A stretch of DNA of 64,000 nt from Deltaproteobacteria bacterium (GTDB lineage: Bacteria; Desulfobacterota; Binatia; UBA1149; SPBQ01). Under the pieces are notes generated by a model, which saw only the letters and a program-made list of their open reading frames with translations, did not search any database and was not told the origin of the DNA. The stretch is taken from NCBI GenBank assembly GCA_029262375.1, contig JAJCZM010000044.1, positions 248,001 to 312,000 on the forward strand, given 5' to 3'. Position 1 is the stretch's first letter. Every line of letters starts with the position of its first letter. Of the stretch, positions 34,937 to 43,141 are shown in pieces. The position numbers were made by a program, and so were the translations under genes.

Positions 34937-35675
34937 CGCCGAGAACGCCCCACGCCGTGTACTGGTCACCGGCGCCAGCGGCGGTATCGGCCAAGCGATC
35001 GCGCGCGCGTTGGCCGCCGACGGCTTCCAGGTCGTCGTTCATTATTCCTCGAACGAAGACGGCGCGCGTGAGGCCGCCGATGCCATAGAAGCCGCCGGCG
35101 CTGCTCGCCCCGCACTCATGCAGTTCGATGTAACGGATCGTGAAACGTGCGGCCGCCTGCTCGAAGAGGACGTTGCCGCCAACGGTCCGTACTGGGGTGT
35201 GGTATCGAACGCGGGCACTCACAGTGACGCCCCCTTCCCGAAGCTTTCATCGCACGCATGGGACAGCGTGCTGGCGAGCAACCTCGATGGGTTCTACAAC
35301 GTCGTACGTCCGTTGGTCATGCCGATGGTCCGGGCGCGCCGCGGAGGGCGCATCGTCACGATCTCGTCGATTGCGGGCATTGCCGGTAATCGCGGTCAGG
35401 CCAACTATGCCGCGGCAAAAGCCGGATTGATCGCCGCCACGAAGTCGATCGCGCAAGAGCTCGCCAAGCGGTCCATCACGGCGAACAGTGTCGCGCCGGG
35501 ATTGATCGAAACCGGAATGGTCGCCGGCGCACCGGTGGAGCGCATTCTGGAGATGATCCCGATGAAACGTTTGGGTACGGCCGACGAGGTCGCAGCAACG
35601 GTATCGTTCCTGTTCTCACCCGGCGCGGCCTACATGACAGGACAAGTATTGTCGCTCAACGGCGGCATGTTCTAA
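34926..35675 (+). CDS. 3-oxoacyl-ACP reductase, FabG/ApeQ-like
   Basis: 249 residues of the short-chain dehydrogenase fold. TGASGGIGQAIARALA binds NADP(H), NAG in VSNAGTHSD, and the catalytic triad is S (ISSIAGIAGN), Y and K (YAAAKAGL). It reduces the beta-keto group in each elongation cycle. It ends the plus-strand operon that begins at the ACP at 31471; about 40 bp further on, the minus-strand chain-length-factor gene ends. Confidence 0.95.
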   Translation: MPTDAENAPRRVLVTGASGGIGQAIARALAADGFQVVVHYSSNEDGAREAADAIEAAGAARPALMQFDVTDRETCGRLLEEDVAANGPYWGVVSNAGTHSDAPFPKLSSHAWDSVLASNLDGFYNVVRPLVMPMVRARRGGRIVTISSIAGIAGNRGQANYAAAKAGLIAATKSIAQELAKRSITANSVAPGLIETGMVAGAPVERILEMIPMKRLGTADEVAATVSFLFSPGAAYMTGQVLSLNGGMF

Positions 35676-35716
35676 CAGCGCTACTCCCCGTTCGAATTCC
35701 GGCTGCTCCGAAACTA

Positions 35717-36484
35717 TCAGGTCTTGCGCCAACGCCACGCGTGCCGCTGCCCGGTCAGATCCAGACAACGTTCCTCGGACAAGAACCAGCGCAGGAACTC
35801 CAGCGCGGTCGGCCACGCGTAGTCGGGACCGTCGTCATGTTCGCGTTCCTGCGGCATTTCGAAACTGATCTTGGTCGCGTCGGCGTTCGACTCGAGCACA
35901 AACGCCGCGGCAAACGACGACGGTGGCTCATCAATCAGTGCGGCAAAGCCGGGCGCCAACGGCACGTCGCCGACGACGAGCAGGACCGGCTGGTCGGGAC
36001 GTCTGTGCAGCTGCAGCAGCGCCTCCAGATAGCCGGCCTCGAACGATTCGTCTTCGGCGCAAAGCGCGCTCGATGTTTCGCGGTTGCCCGAAGCCAACGA
36101 GAACAGGGCCGCCTGCGCGTTGTGCACCGTGTGCGCGAACATCGCGGGGGAGAGTTTTTGCTCGATAGCCACCTTCTCGAGCATCGAAATCGATTCGTTG
36201 ATGCTTCCGTGGCGCGAAGTGAAGACGGGCGTCACACGCGTGGGATCGCGATAGCCGAGGCAGTCGTACGCAGCCGTCAACATCATGCGACTCAGCGGCG
36301 TACAACGTCGGCGCAACAACGACGGCAAGAACTTCGCGTCGGGCGCTTGCGGCGTTTGCGACTGCCCCGGCGCGCCGGAATCCCCTGGAACGTACGGATC
36401 AGCGGCCCAACGTCGCCAGGCGTCCGCTGAGGTAATCCCCGGCGACCACGCGGCCCAACTGCTGACGTAGGCGTCGATCGTCAT
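35717..36484 (-). CDS. Ketosynthase-like chain length factor (ApeC-like)
   Basis: 255 residues, roughly half the size of a full ketosynthase. N-terminal AYVSSWAAWSPG begins the thiolase-type half, SRMMLTAAYDCLGY follows. The active-site Cys region is replaced by HNAQAALFSLASGNRETS, so it lacks a catalytic Cys. This matches the chain-length-factor partner that pairs with a ketosynthase in aryl-polyene systems. Downstream of the complete ketosynthase at 36535 on the same strand, it is probably its partner. Confidence 0.88.
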   Translation of the reverse strand: MTIDAYVSSWAAWSPGITSADAWRRWAADPYVPGDSGAPGQSQTPQAPDAKFLPSLLRRRCTPLSRMMLTAAYDCLGYRDPTRVTPVFTSRHGSINESISMLEKVAIEQKLSPAMFAHTVHNAQAALFSLASGNRETSSALCAEDESFEAGYLEALLQLHRRPDQPVLLVVGDVPLAPGFAALIDEPPSSFAAAFVLESNADATKISFEMPQEREHDDGPDYAWPTALEFLRWFLSEERCLDLTGQRHAWRWRKT

Positions 36485-36486
36485 GT

Positions 36487-36540
36487 GTACACTCTTGCGT
36501 ACACTCTCATGCGTACATCCTCATCGGTACATTCTCATGT
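36487..36540 (-). repeat. Degenerate 12-14 bp tandem repeat between two genes
   Basis: GTACA-containing units begin at 36487, 36499, 36513 and 36527 and fill the gap between the ketosynthase stop and the chain-length-factor start, extending into the ketosynthase 3' end. The units differ at a few positions. Confidence 0.8.
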
Positions 36541-37791
36541 GTCGGTCGACAGCACGAGGCTGACATTGTTTCCGCCGAAGCCGAACGAGTTCGTCATCAC
36601 GCGCACGCGACCGGTGGCGGCTGCGTGCTCTCCGACCTCGACGAGACGCAGTAGCGGTAGGTCGGGATCGTGTTCGCCATCCCAGACGTGCGGTGGCAGG
36701 CGCATGGTCGCGTCGTCGATGCTGTCCAGTGCCAACCAACATAGCGCAGCGTCGGTGGCTCCGGCGGCACCGAGCGTGTGTCCGAGTGCGGCCTTGCTCG
36801 AACTGACCGGAAGCGCGTCGCCAAACACGGAAACCACCGCGTGGGCCTCCATGACATCGTTGGCCGGCGTTCCAGTACCGTGCAGGTTGAGATACGAAAT
36901 CGTTTCGGCGGCAATCGACGCATCGTCCAACGCCCGGTGCATCGCACTCAGCGCGCCGCGCGCCTGGGGGTCGGGTGCCGAGATGTGATGGGCGTCGCTC
37001 GATTCGCCGGCGCCTTCGAGCTGCACGCCGCCTTCTTCGCGGTCCATCAGGAATAGCGCCGAGCCCTCTCCGAGAATCGTGCCGTTGCGGTTCTTGCTGC
37101 ACGAGTTGATGCCGTCGTCGCTGATCGCGCCGAGCGCGCTGAAGCCGCAGGCCGTCAGGCCGCACAACGAGTCGGTCGCACCGCAGACGACGACATCGCA
37201 GAGATCGAGTTCGAGCAATGCACGCGCCGACGCCAATGCACGCGCGCCCGAAGAACAGGCGGTGGAAAGCGTGTAGGCCGGTCCCGTTGAACCGAGATAC
37301 GCGGCAAGAAACGCGCCCGCGCCGCCGAATTCCAGTTGCTCGTAGTAAAACTCAGGCGACAGTTCGCCGGTGCGTTCGCGCTCGCGGATCGCCGCCTCGG
37401 CGGCCCCCACGCCCGACGTGCTCGTGCCCATCACGACACCGATGCGCGCGGCGCCGTAGCGCTCGAAGGCATCGGCGGTCTCGCGTTCGATTTGGGCAAA
37501 GGCCGCCATCGTGAGCGCATTGTTGCGACAATCGTAGCGAGCCAATTCGAGCGGCACGACCGGCAGTTCTTCGCGCACCGCTCCGACTAAAAGGCTGCGC
37601 TCGGGAACCAGGTCGTCACGCCGGACCAAACGAGAGAGGTCGCCGGCGAGCACGCGCGGCCAGACGGCGTCGCGCCCCTCACCGAGCGCATTGACGATGC
37701 CGAGCGCCGAGAGTCGGCAGGGCGGCCGCTCGGTTGCGCTCACGTCGCCGGCCTCGTTGACGGCGTCGTTGACGGCCAGGTGGCTCGCCAC
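36535..37791 (-). CDS. Beta-ketoacyl-ACP synthase (ApeO-like)
   Basis: 418 residues. The catalytic Cys is about C179 in LSTACSSGARALA, His in NLHGTGTPAND and His in ALGHTLGAAGA. A GFGG motif (SFGFGGNNVS) closes it. Its position beside the chain-length-factor gene suggests the ketosynthase/CLF heterodimer that sets polyene length. It is the first gene of a minus-strand pair, with a MipA-type porin gene upstream 18 bp away. Confidence 0.93.
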   Translation of the reverse strand: MASHLAVNDAVNEAGDVSATERPPCRLSALGIVNALGEGRDAVWPRVLAGDLSRLVRRDDLVPERSLLVGAVREELPVVPLELARYDCRNNALTMAAFAQIERETADAFERYGAARIGVVMGTSTSGVGAAEAAIRERERTGELSPEFYYEQLEFGGAGAFLAAYLGSTGPAYTLSTACSSGARALASARALLELDLCDVVVCGATDSLCGLTACGFSALGAISDDGINSCSKNRNGTILGEGSALFLMDREEGGVQLEGAGESSDAHHISAPDPQARGALSAMHRALDDASIAAETISYLNLHGTGTPANDVMEAHAVVSVFGDALPVSSSKAALGHTLGAAGATDAALCWLALDSIDDATMRLPPHVWDGEHDPDLPLLRLVEVGEHAAATGRVRVMTNSFGFGGNNVSLVLSTDT

Positions 37792-37809
37792 GTGGCCCGA
37801 GAGTCGCGC

Positions 37810-38754
37810 TCAGTCTTCGGTTTCTGCGTCGTTCGAATGGACACTCGCATGGGAATCGGATGTTAGCGGAATCCACGCCAGAGCTAAGCCGCCGGTGACG
37901 GCGTGGTCGGTTCCGACGAGCGGGCTGTCGTCAAAACTCGCGCCCGCGATGTTGACGTAGCGAACGAACAGGCCGACGTAAAAGTCACCCCAGTAGCGAT
38001 TCACGCCTGCCGCGACGCGGGTTCCCGCGTAGCCGCCGTCGGCGTCGTAGCCCGCCCGCCCCGGTGTCACGAACGGCGTATCGACGGCGTACACGTAGTC
38101 GTTGTAGTCGCGATCGTTGAACTCGAGCCCAGCCTGCGCCTCATAGCGCCACGGACCGCGCTTCATCCGATAACGCACTTTCGGACTACTGGTAAAGCCC
38201 TGGTAGGAAAACTCATCGAGATCGACGGCAAACACCGCACGCAGCGGCAGATCCAATCGCAGCGTGTCGCGTCCATCGTCACTATTGTGGAGCAGCACGC
38301 GTAGGTTCGGGCCGACCTGGGCGCGCCAATCGAGATCCTTCATACCGGCACGGCGATCGTTTTTGTCGCTGTCCACGGGAAGCTGACCGTAGACGCTCAG
38401 ATCCAGTCGCAAACGGTCGGTCCTGAAGATCCGCCCTTGAATCGCGTCGCGCGTGAGCTTCCAGCGCTCGCCGCGATAGATGAGCCAGGGGAAACCGATT
38501 CCGCGCATGCGGTACTCGTCGCTGCCGACGTAGTCGGGCTGGGCAAACGCACTGCCGCCGACTCCGATCTCCCAGGTTGGGAGAGATTCCTCTTCGTCGG
38601 AACCTTCGGAGCCGTCGGAACCCTGAGAATAAGACACACCCGGGACTACGAGGAACAACCCGACCATCGATGCCGTTGCCAGCAGCCGAACACCGCGGGC
38701 ATGGAAGCGCTTGATATTTCGCGAACCTACGAATTTCAGAATGCGTATGGACAT
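37810..38754 (-). CDS. MipA/OmpV family outer-membrane protein
   Basis: 314 residues from ATG 38754, preceded by an AGGGGAA-type ribosome binding site. A long signal region (LLATASMVGLFLVVPGVSYS) is followed by an acidic linker and a beta-strand-rich part with alternating hydrophobic residues, aromatic girdle motifs and the C-terminal LALAWIPL strand. The family scaffolds MltA in some bacteria, but many members are uncharacterised barrels. Its place at the end of the cluster suggests a role in outer-membrane placement or is incidental. Confidence 0.85.
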   Translation of the reverse strand: MSIRILKFVGSRNIKRFHARGVRLLATASMVGLFLVVPGVSYSQGSDGSEGSDEEESLPTWEIGVGGSAFAQPDYVGSDEYRMRGIGFPWLIYRGERWKLTRDAIQGRIFRTDRLRLDLSVYGQLPVDSDKNDRRAGMKDLDWRAQVGPNLRVLLHNSDDGRDTLRLDLPLRAVFAVDLDEFSYQGFTSSPKVRYRMKRGPWRYEAQAGLEFNDRDYNDYVYAVDTPFVTPGRAGYDADGGYAGTRVAAGVNRYWGDFYVGLFVRYVNIAGASFDDSPLVGTDHAVTGGLALAWIPLTSDSHASVHSNDAETED

Positions 38755-38921
38755 GTCGTTTCCCCTGCTCGCCCGGTCATGTGGACGGCGCCCACGGCGC
38801 GCCGCAAACATAGTAGCCGCTACGGCCGCAGAAATCTCGAAACCGCGCACGGTTGAGACTTGCGTTTGAGCACCTGAGGTCGTAATCACAGCGCACGGCC
38901 TCAGCCGCCCAGGAGCTAGAC

Positions 38922-39353
38922 ATGACGCGTGCACTGATACTCTCCGCCGCCATCGCAGCACTCGCGTTCGCCACACCGGCCAACGCGCGCAACACCGAGC
39001 ACAACTACAGCGTGAAAGACGCCGTCGAAACCGGTCGCGGCAACGCCAATCTGCTCGACATCCCCTACTACTTCCTCGGCCAGAAGCGTCCGAAGTATTC
39101 GAAGAAGATCGGCACGTGGGCCAGCAACCGCAGTTCGAGCGGTGCGTTCCGCGGCGACGAAGAGTCGTGCAAGATCGCGTTTCTTTCGACGCTGATCCGA
39201 CTGCAGGAACGTGCGAAGGCCGAAGGCGGAACGGCCATTGTCGACATTCGCTCCGTCACCCGCGGCACGAAGTTCGAGAGCGCGACCGAATACCGCTGCG
39301 TCGCCGGCTCGATGGTCGTTCACGTCGGGCTGGAAGGGACTGTCGTTAAGTAG
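38922..39353 (+). CDS. Secreted or periplasmic protein of unknown function
   Basis: 143 residues starting at ATG 38922, with AGGAG upstream. A clear signal peptide (LILSAAIAALAFATPANA) is cleaved after ANA. The mature part, about 120 residues, ends with repeats of beta strands (TAIVDIRSVTRG, GSMVVHVGLEGTVVK), resembling small YbjQ-like or excinuclease-annotated secreted proteins. One possible disulfide (Cys in ESCK and YRCV) is visible. Function is unknown. It stands divergent from the MipA gene with 167 bp between. Confidence 0.7.
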   Translation: MTRALILSAAIAALAFATPANARNTEHNYSVKDAVETGRGNANLLDIPYYFLGQKRPKYSKKIGTWASNRSSSGAFRGDEESCKIAFLSTLIRLQERAKAEGGTAIVDIRSVTRGTKFESATEYRCVAGSMVVHVGLEGTVVK

Positions 39354-39482
39354 GCGGGGTTTGCGCGGCTTCGCTCCGGAGCAAGCTGTAGGTCGGCCAT
39401 TTCGCCGGCCGGGCCTTCGGCCAGTAACCGATTCCGCCCTCAACCCTGACGCAAGCGCGCGCATGTTCGCGCTCGCAACCCC

Positions 39483-41078
39483 TCAAGTACAAGCCGGGCA
39501 GTTGAGATCGCCGCTCAGGCCGACGCTGTTGCGCAGCACGGCCAGTGCGTCGGTCGCCGTGATTGCACCGCTCGAATCCACGTCGCAGATACACAAGACG
39601 CAATCGAGAAGTCCGACGGCGGTTCGCAGAATCACCAACGCATCCGACGCGGTGATGACCCGCTCGTCGGCCGCGGGTGCGATTGTCGCTGCGATTGTCG
39701 GGCCCGTCGTCAGCCCACCGACGGGTGTGTCGCCGCATGGTTCCCCCGGTACGGTCCAGCCCAGGATGTAGCCGTAGACGTTGCGGTCGTCCCCTGTCGA
39801 GCCGCCACTTTCGCTGCGGTCGGCGCTCGCGAGAATGCCCGTATGTGAGAACGGTTCACCGTAGAACATCGTGCGTGCATGCGAGTAGAAGAAGTTCTCC
39901 GGCGTCCCGAGGACCTCGAAGCCTGAGAGGGCGTAGGACTCACCAACCGGCGACCGGTCTACGAGCATGTTGTTATAGATGCCTGTCTTGAATCCGTTCG
40001 CCCCCTGGAACGCGACCGCGCCGTAGACCTGCGGCAGGCCGACGCCGTAAATCTCACCGGCCGATGTATCGACGGGAATCGTAGCAGGCCCTACGTAAGC
40101 AAAACTCGGCGAGCTCTGGTTGCCCGCGATTTCGAGGTTGACCCGTATCTCCGTGCCGATCCGTACCGCGTTGCGATCGAACTGCTGCATCCACACCGAG
40201 CCGAGTTCGCCGTCTCTGGAACCGTCCGTCCACAAGACGGTAAAGGATCCGTCACCGGCAACAGCGATCGTCGGTTCGAACTGCGTGAACGTCGTGTAGG
40301 TGTTGACGATGAACTCATCGATGACGGGATCGCCGAACGGTTCGAATCGGCGTGCGACGACGCCCGGGCCGTCACCGTCTTGTCCGAAGCTCGACCAGAC
40401 GATCGTTGCAATGCCGGAGACCAGGTCGATCGATACATCGGGATCGTTCTGCGTACCCGCCGTGAATTGGTTCACCTGAAAGTCGTCGCCCAGCGGGGTG
40501 CCGTCGATGTTGAACAGGCGCGCGGCGATGCCCTTGCCGTCGCCATCGATGCTGTCGCTTTCCCACGTCACGATGAAACGGCCGTCTTCGTACACGGCGA
40601 TCGCCGGGGCCGTCTGATTGCCGCTCGTCGCACTGTTGACCTGCAGTTCGTTGAACGCGCTGTCATCCAAGACGAAGTCATCAAAAAATCGACGCGCGAC
40701 GATGCCGTCACCATCGCCGTCGAAGTTTTCGGACTGATAGACGATCGTGAAGTTGCGGTCGGCGTCAGACGCAATATCGGGGCGCTCCTGATCGCCATCG
40801 GTAGTCACGTTGATCAAGACTTCGCCGGCGAGTGGTATACCGATGCTATCGAAGCCTCGTCCGACGATCCCTTCTCCTGACCCGTCTTGCCCCTCGCTCT
40901 CCCAGACCAGCACGAACCCATCGTCACCTGCCGGCGACGCCACGGCGCGCTCCTGCTTACCCGTGGTGTAGGTGTTGACCATGAACACCGGGTCGGGAGT
41001 CAGCGGTTGCGCTTGGATCGTGGTTGCGAGGCTCGTGGTCACGAGCACTGCGACGAGAGACATTGGGCAACGGCGCAT
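39483..41078 (-). CDS. Secreted repeat protein with C-terminal dockerin-like Cys-rich module
   Basis: About 531 residues from ATG 41078 (MRRCPMSLVAVLV), beginning with a signal peptide. Several repeats of about 60 residues are seen (for example FVLVWESEGQDGSGEG, then IVYQSENFDGDGDGIVAR, then IVWSSFGQDGDGPGVVARR), each with an Asp/Gly-rich turn. The last 70 residues have two helical dockerin-like segments and a CDVDSSGAITATDAL calcium-loop flanked by CxxCxC and CxxC. The role is unknown, perhaps a cell-surface or matrix protein. Confidence 0.82.
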   Translation of the reverse strand: MRRCPMSLVAVLVTTSLATTIQAQPLTPDPVFMVNTYTTGKQERAVASPAGDDGFVLVWESEGQDGSGEGIVGRGFDSIGIPLAGEVLINVTTDGDQERPDIASDADRNFTIVYQSENFDGDGDGIVARRFFDDFVLDDSAFNELQVNSATSGNQTAPAIAVYEDGRFIVTWESDSIDGDGKGIAARLFNIDGTPLGDDFQVNQFTAGTQNDPDVSIDLVSGIATIVWSSFGQDGDGPGVVARRFEPFGDPVIDEFIVNTYTTFTQFEPTIAVAGDGSFTVLWTDGSRDGELGSVWMQQFDRNAVRIGTEIRVNLEIAGNQSSPSFAYVGPATIPVDTSAGEIYGVGLPQVYGAVAFQGANGFKTGIYNNMLVDRSPVGESYALSGFEVLGTPENFFYSHARTMFYGEPFSHTGILASADRSESGGSTGDDRNVYGYILGWTVPGEPCGDTPVGGLTTGPTIAATIAPAADERVITASDALVILRTAVGLLDCVLCICDVDSSGAITATDALAVLRNSVGLSGDLNCPACT

Positions 41079-41173
41079 AGGGGACACATAGCTCCGATCG
41101 TCGGGCTGAGTCGAATTGGGCCAAGCGGAGCACATGACGTAAGAGTCGATCTGCCGCCGCAGGAGGTGAGTCG

Positions 41174-42205
41174 ATGTCGAGCAATACCCAAGCCAGCAGA
41201 CGCTACTGGAGTGTAGTTACGCCTATGCCTGCGCCGGAACTCACGGCTCTGGCGCAGCTATCCGAGGCCGGCGGCGTGCACGGATTGTTCGCGCCGCAGG
41301 TATACGGTCCCCCGTGGATACCGCTTGCAACGGTTGCCGGTGTCACCGAGCGGGTTGAGCTGGCGAGCGGCATTGCCATCGCATCTGCGCGCAGCCCCTT
41401 CGAGACGGCGGTTGCAGCGATCGACCTCGACCGCATTTCCGGCGGCCGTTTCACACTCGGGCTCGGTACGAGCGTGCAAGCGTGGACACAGGGAGTGTTC
41501 GGTTCCTCTCAACGCAAGCCGGTCACGCATCTGCGAGAGACCATCCGCGCGATTCGCCACATCGTTGCCGGCGCGCACAAGGGACTCGAGCCCTTCGAAG
41601 GCGAGTACTACAGCGCCGACTTCAAGGAGCTACAGCCCGGTGCGCCGCCGGTTCGCGAACACATTCCGATTTGGATCGCTGCACTGCGCTCAAAGGTAGT
41701 CGGTGTTGCCGCGGAGATGGGCGACGGTTTGATCGGCCATCCGATGTGGTCGATGCAATGGGCGCTCGAACGAATGAAACCCGAGTTCGAGGCAGGCCTT
41801 GCTGCGGCCGGACGTCGGCGTGAGGACGTCGAGGTGAATCTTTGGATATGGGCGGCTCCCAACACGAATGAAGCCGAAGCCATCGAAGACTCACGCCCCA
41901 CCATGGCGTTCTATGGCGGCATCAAGCAGTACGAGCCGTTCTTCGAGGCACACGGCTTCGGCGACGTTGCGCGGCAACTGCAAGAAGGCGTGCAACAGGG
42001 CAACTATACGAGCGTCGCGCATCTCGTTCCCGACGAGATGGTAAGAACGTTCGTCGCGGTCGGCGAGCCGGACAAGGTCATTGAACATGTCGAGCGCGCT
42101 TGGGGATTCGCCGACTCGATCTGCCTCATGCCGCCGGCCTATTCTCTGTCTTCAGAGAAGGTGATGTCGTACGGCATGAAAATCGCCGAAACGTTTTACG
42201 GATAG
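41174..42205 (+). CDS. LLM-class F420-dependent oxidoreductase (MSMEG_2256-like)
   Basis: 343 residues with AGGAGG before the ATG. TIM-barrel features: GVHGLFAPQVYGPP, ELASGIAIASARSPFETA, and GGRFTLGLGTSVQAW. This resembles the F420-dependent LLM oxidoreductase group typified by MSMEG_2256. No substrate is visible. It is followed after 14 bp by an SDR, so the pair may act in one pathway. Confidence 0.88.
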   Translation: MSSNTQASRRYWSVVTPMPAPELTALAQLSEAGGVHGLFAPQVYGPPWIPLATVAGVTERVELASGIAIASARSPFETAVAAIDLDRISGGRFTLGLGTSVQAWTQGVFGSSQRKPVTHLRETIRAIRHIVAGAHKGLEPFEGEYYSADFKELQPGAPPVREHIPIWIAALRSKVVGVAAEMGDGLIGHPMWSMQWALERMKPEFEAGLAAAGRRREDVEVNLWIWAAPNTNEAEAIEDSRPTMAFYGGIKQYEPFFEAHGFGDVARQLQEGVQQGNYTSVAHLVPDEMVRTFVAVGEPDKVIEHVERAWGFADSICLMPPAYSLSSEKVMSYGMKIAETFYG

Positions 42206-42219
42206 AAGGAGAGAGTCAG

Positions 42220-43029
42220 ATGTCGAGGTCTCGTCCCCGCAAGAAATCCACGGCACTCATCACCGGCGCGTCGGCAGGTATCGGGCGTGAGCTCGCGAAG
42301 GTATTCGCAGAGCATGAGCACGACCTGGTCCTGGTCGCGCGCAGCAAGAACAAGCTCGAGGCTCTCGCCCGAGAGCTACGCGCGGACCACGGCGTGCGCG
42401 TGACAGTGATCGCAAAAGATCTCACCGAGACAGGAGCCGCGAGGTCGCTGCTCACGTCGGTGCGGCGTCGCAAGATCGAAGTCGACATTCTCGTCAACGA
42501 TGCCGGCATCATCGAACACGGTGAGTTCATGAAGATGAAGCCGCAGCGCCTGACCGAGATCATTCAGCTCAACGCGACCGCACTGACCGAGATGACCCGT
42601 CTGTTCGCCGAACCAATGGTCGCGAGAGGCAGCGGGCGCATTCTCAACGTCGGATCCGCGGCCTCGTTTCAGCCGGTGCCGTACCTGGCGGTTTACGCCG
42701 CGACCAAGGCCTTCGTGTTGTCGTTGACTGAAGCCTTGTCCGAGGAACTGGCAGAATCGGGCGTGACGTTGACGGCTTTGTGCCCGGGGTTTACCGAGAC
42801 GCCGATGCTCGACCACGTGCGTGACGCGCACGGAGATACCGGGTTGCTCCCGCAGATCTTCATCTCCGACGCGGAAACGGTCGCACGCGAAGGCTACCGA
42901 TCAGCTATGCGCGGCGAGGTGGTACATGTGTCGGGCGTGTTCAACCAGTTGCTCACGACTGCAACGAGCTTGCAGCCACGCTGGATGCGGCGCGCAGTCG
43001 CCGGCTTCATCGGCAAGCGCGCGATCTGA
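42220..43029 (+). CDS. Short-chain dehydrogenase/reductase
   Basis: 269 residues from ATG 42220, with GGAGAG upstream. NAD(P)-binding TALITGASAGIGRELAKVF, the NDAG segment (LVNDAGIIEHG), and active site S in VGSAASF with YAATK (Y and K) are intact. The C-terminus suggests the classical SDR superfamily of acyl-chain or ketone reductases. It may be cotranscribed with the LLM gene. Confidence 0.9.
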   Translation: MSRSRPRKKSTALITGASAGIGRELAKVFAEHEHDLVLVARSKNKLEALARELRADHGVRVTVIAKDLTETGAARSLLTSVRRRKIEVDILVNDAGIIEHGEFMKMKPQRLTEIIQLNATALTEMTRLFAEPMVARGSGRILNVGSAASFQPVPYLAVYAATKAFVLSLTEALSEELAESGVTLTALCPGFTETPMLDHVRDAHGDTGLLPQIFISDAETVAREGYRSAMRGEVVHVSGVFNQLLTTATSLQPRWMRRAVAGFIGKRAI

Positions 43030-43108
43030 GCAGGAGTACCAAACTCCGGCCAGCAACGAGCGACACCAGAAGAGTTGTAGCGAAGCCTTGTTGATGTAAG
43101 GTACCGGA

Positions 43109-43128
43109 CGGTCGTTACACAACGACCG
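43109..43128. promoter_or_regulatory. Perfect hairpin just upstream of dxs
   Basis: CGGTCGTT (43109-43116), loop ACAC, and AACGACCG (43121-43128) form an 8-bp stem 13 bases before the dxs start. No poly-T tract follows, so it is not an obvious terminator; it may affect dxs translation or be chance. Confidence 0.65.
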
Positions 43129-43141
43129 CTCCACCGGCACA

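Noticed and set aside
39353..39483. GC-rich hairpins (for example GGCCGGGCCTTCGGCC) as a terminator
   Set aside because: Several overlapping palindromes but no T-tract, so no terminator can be supported.
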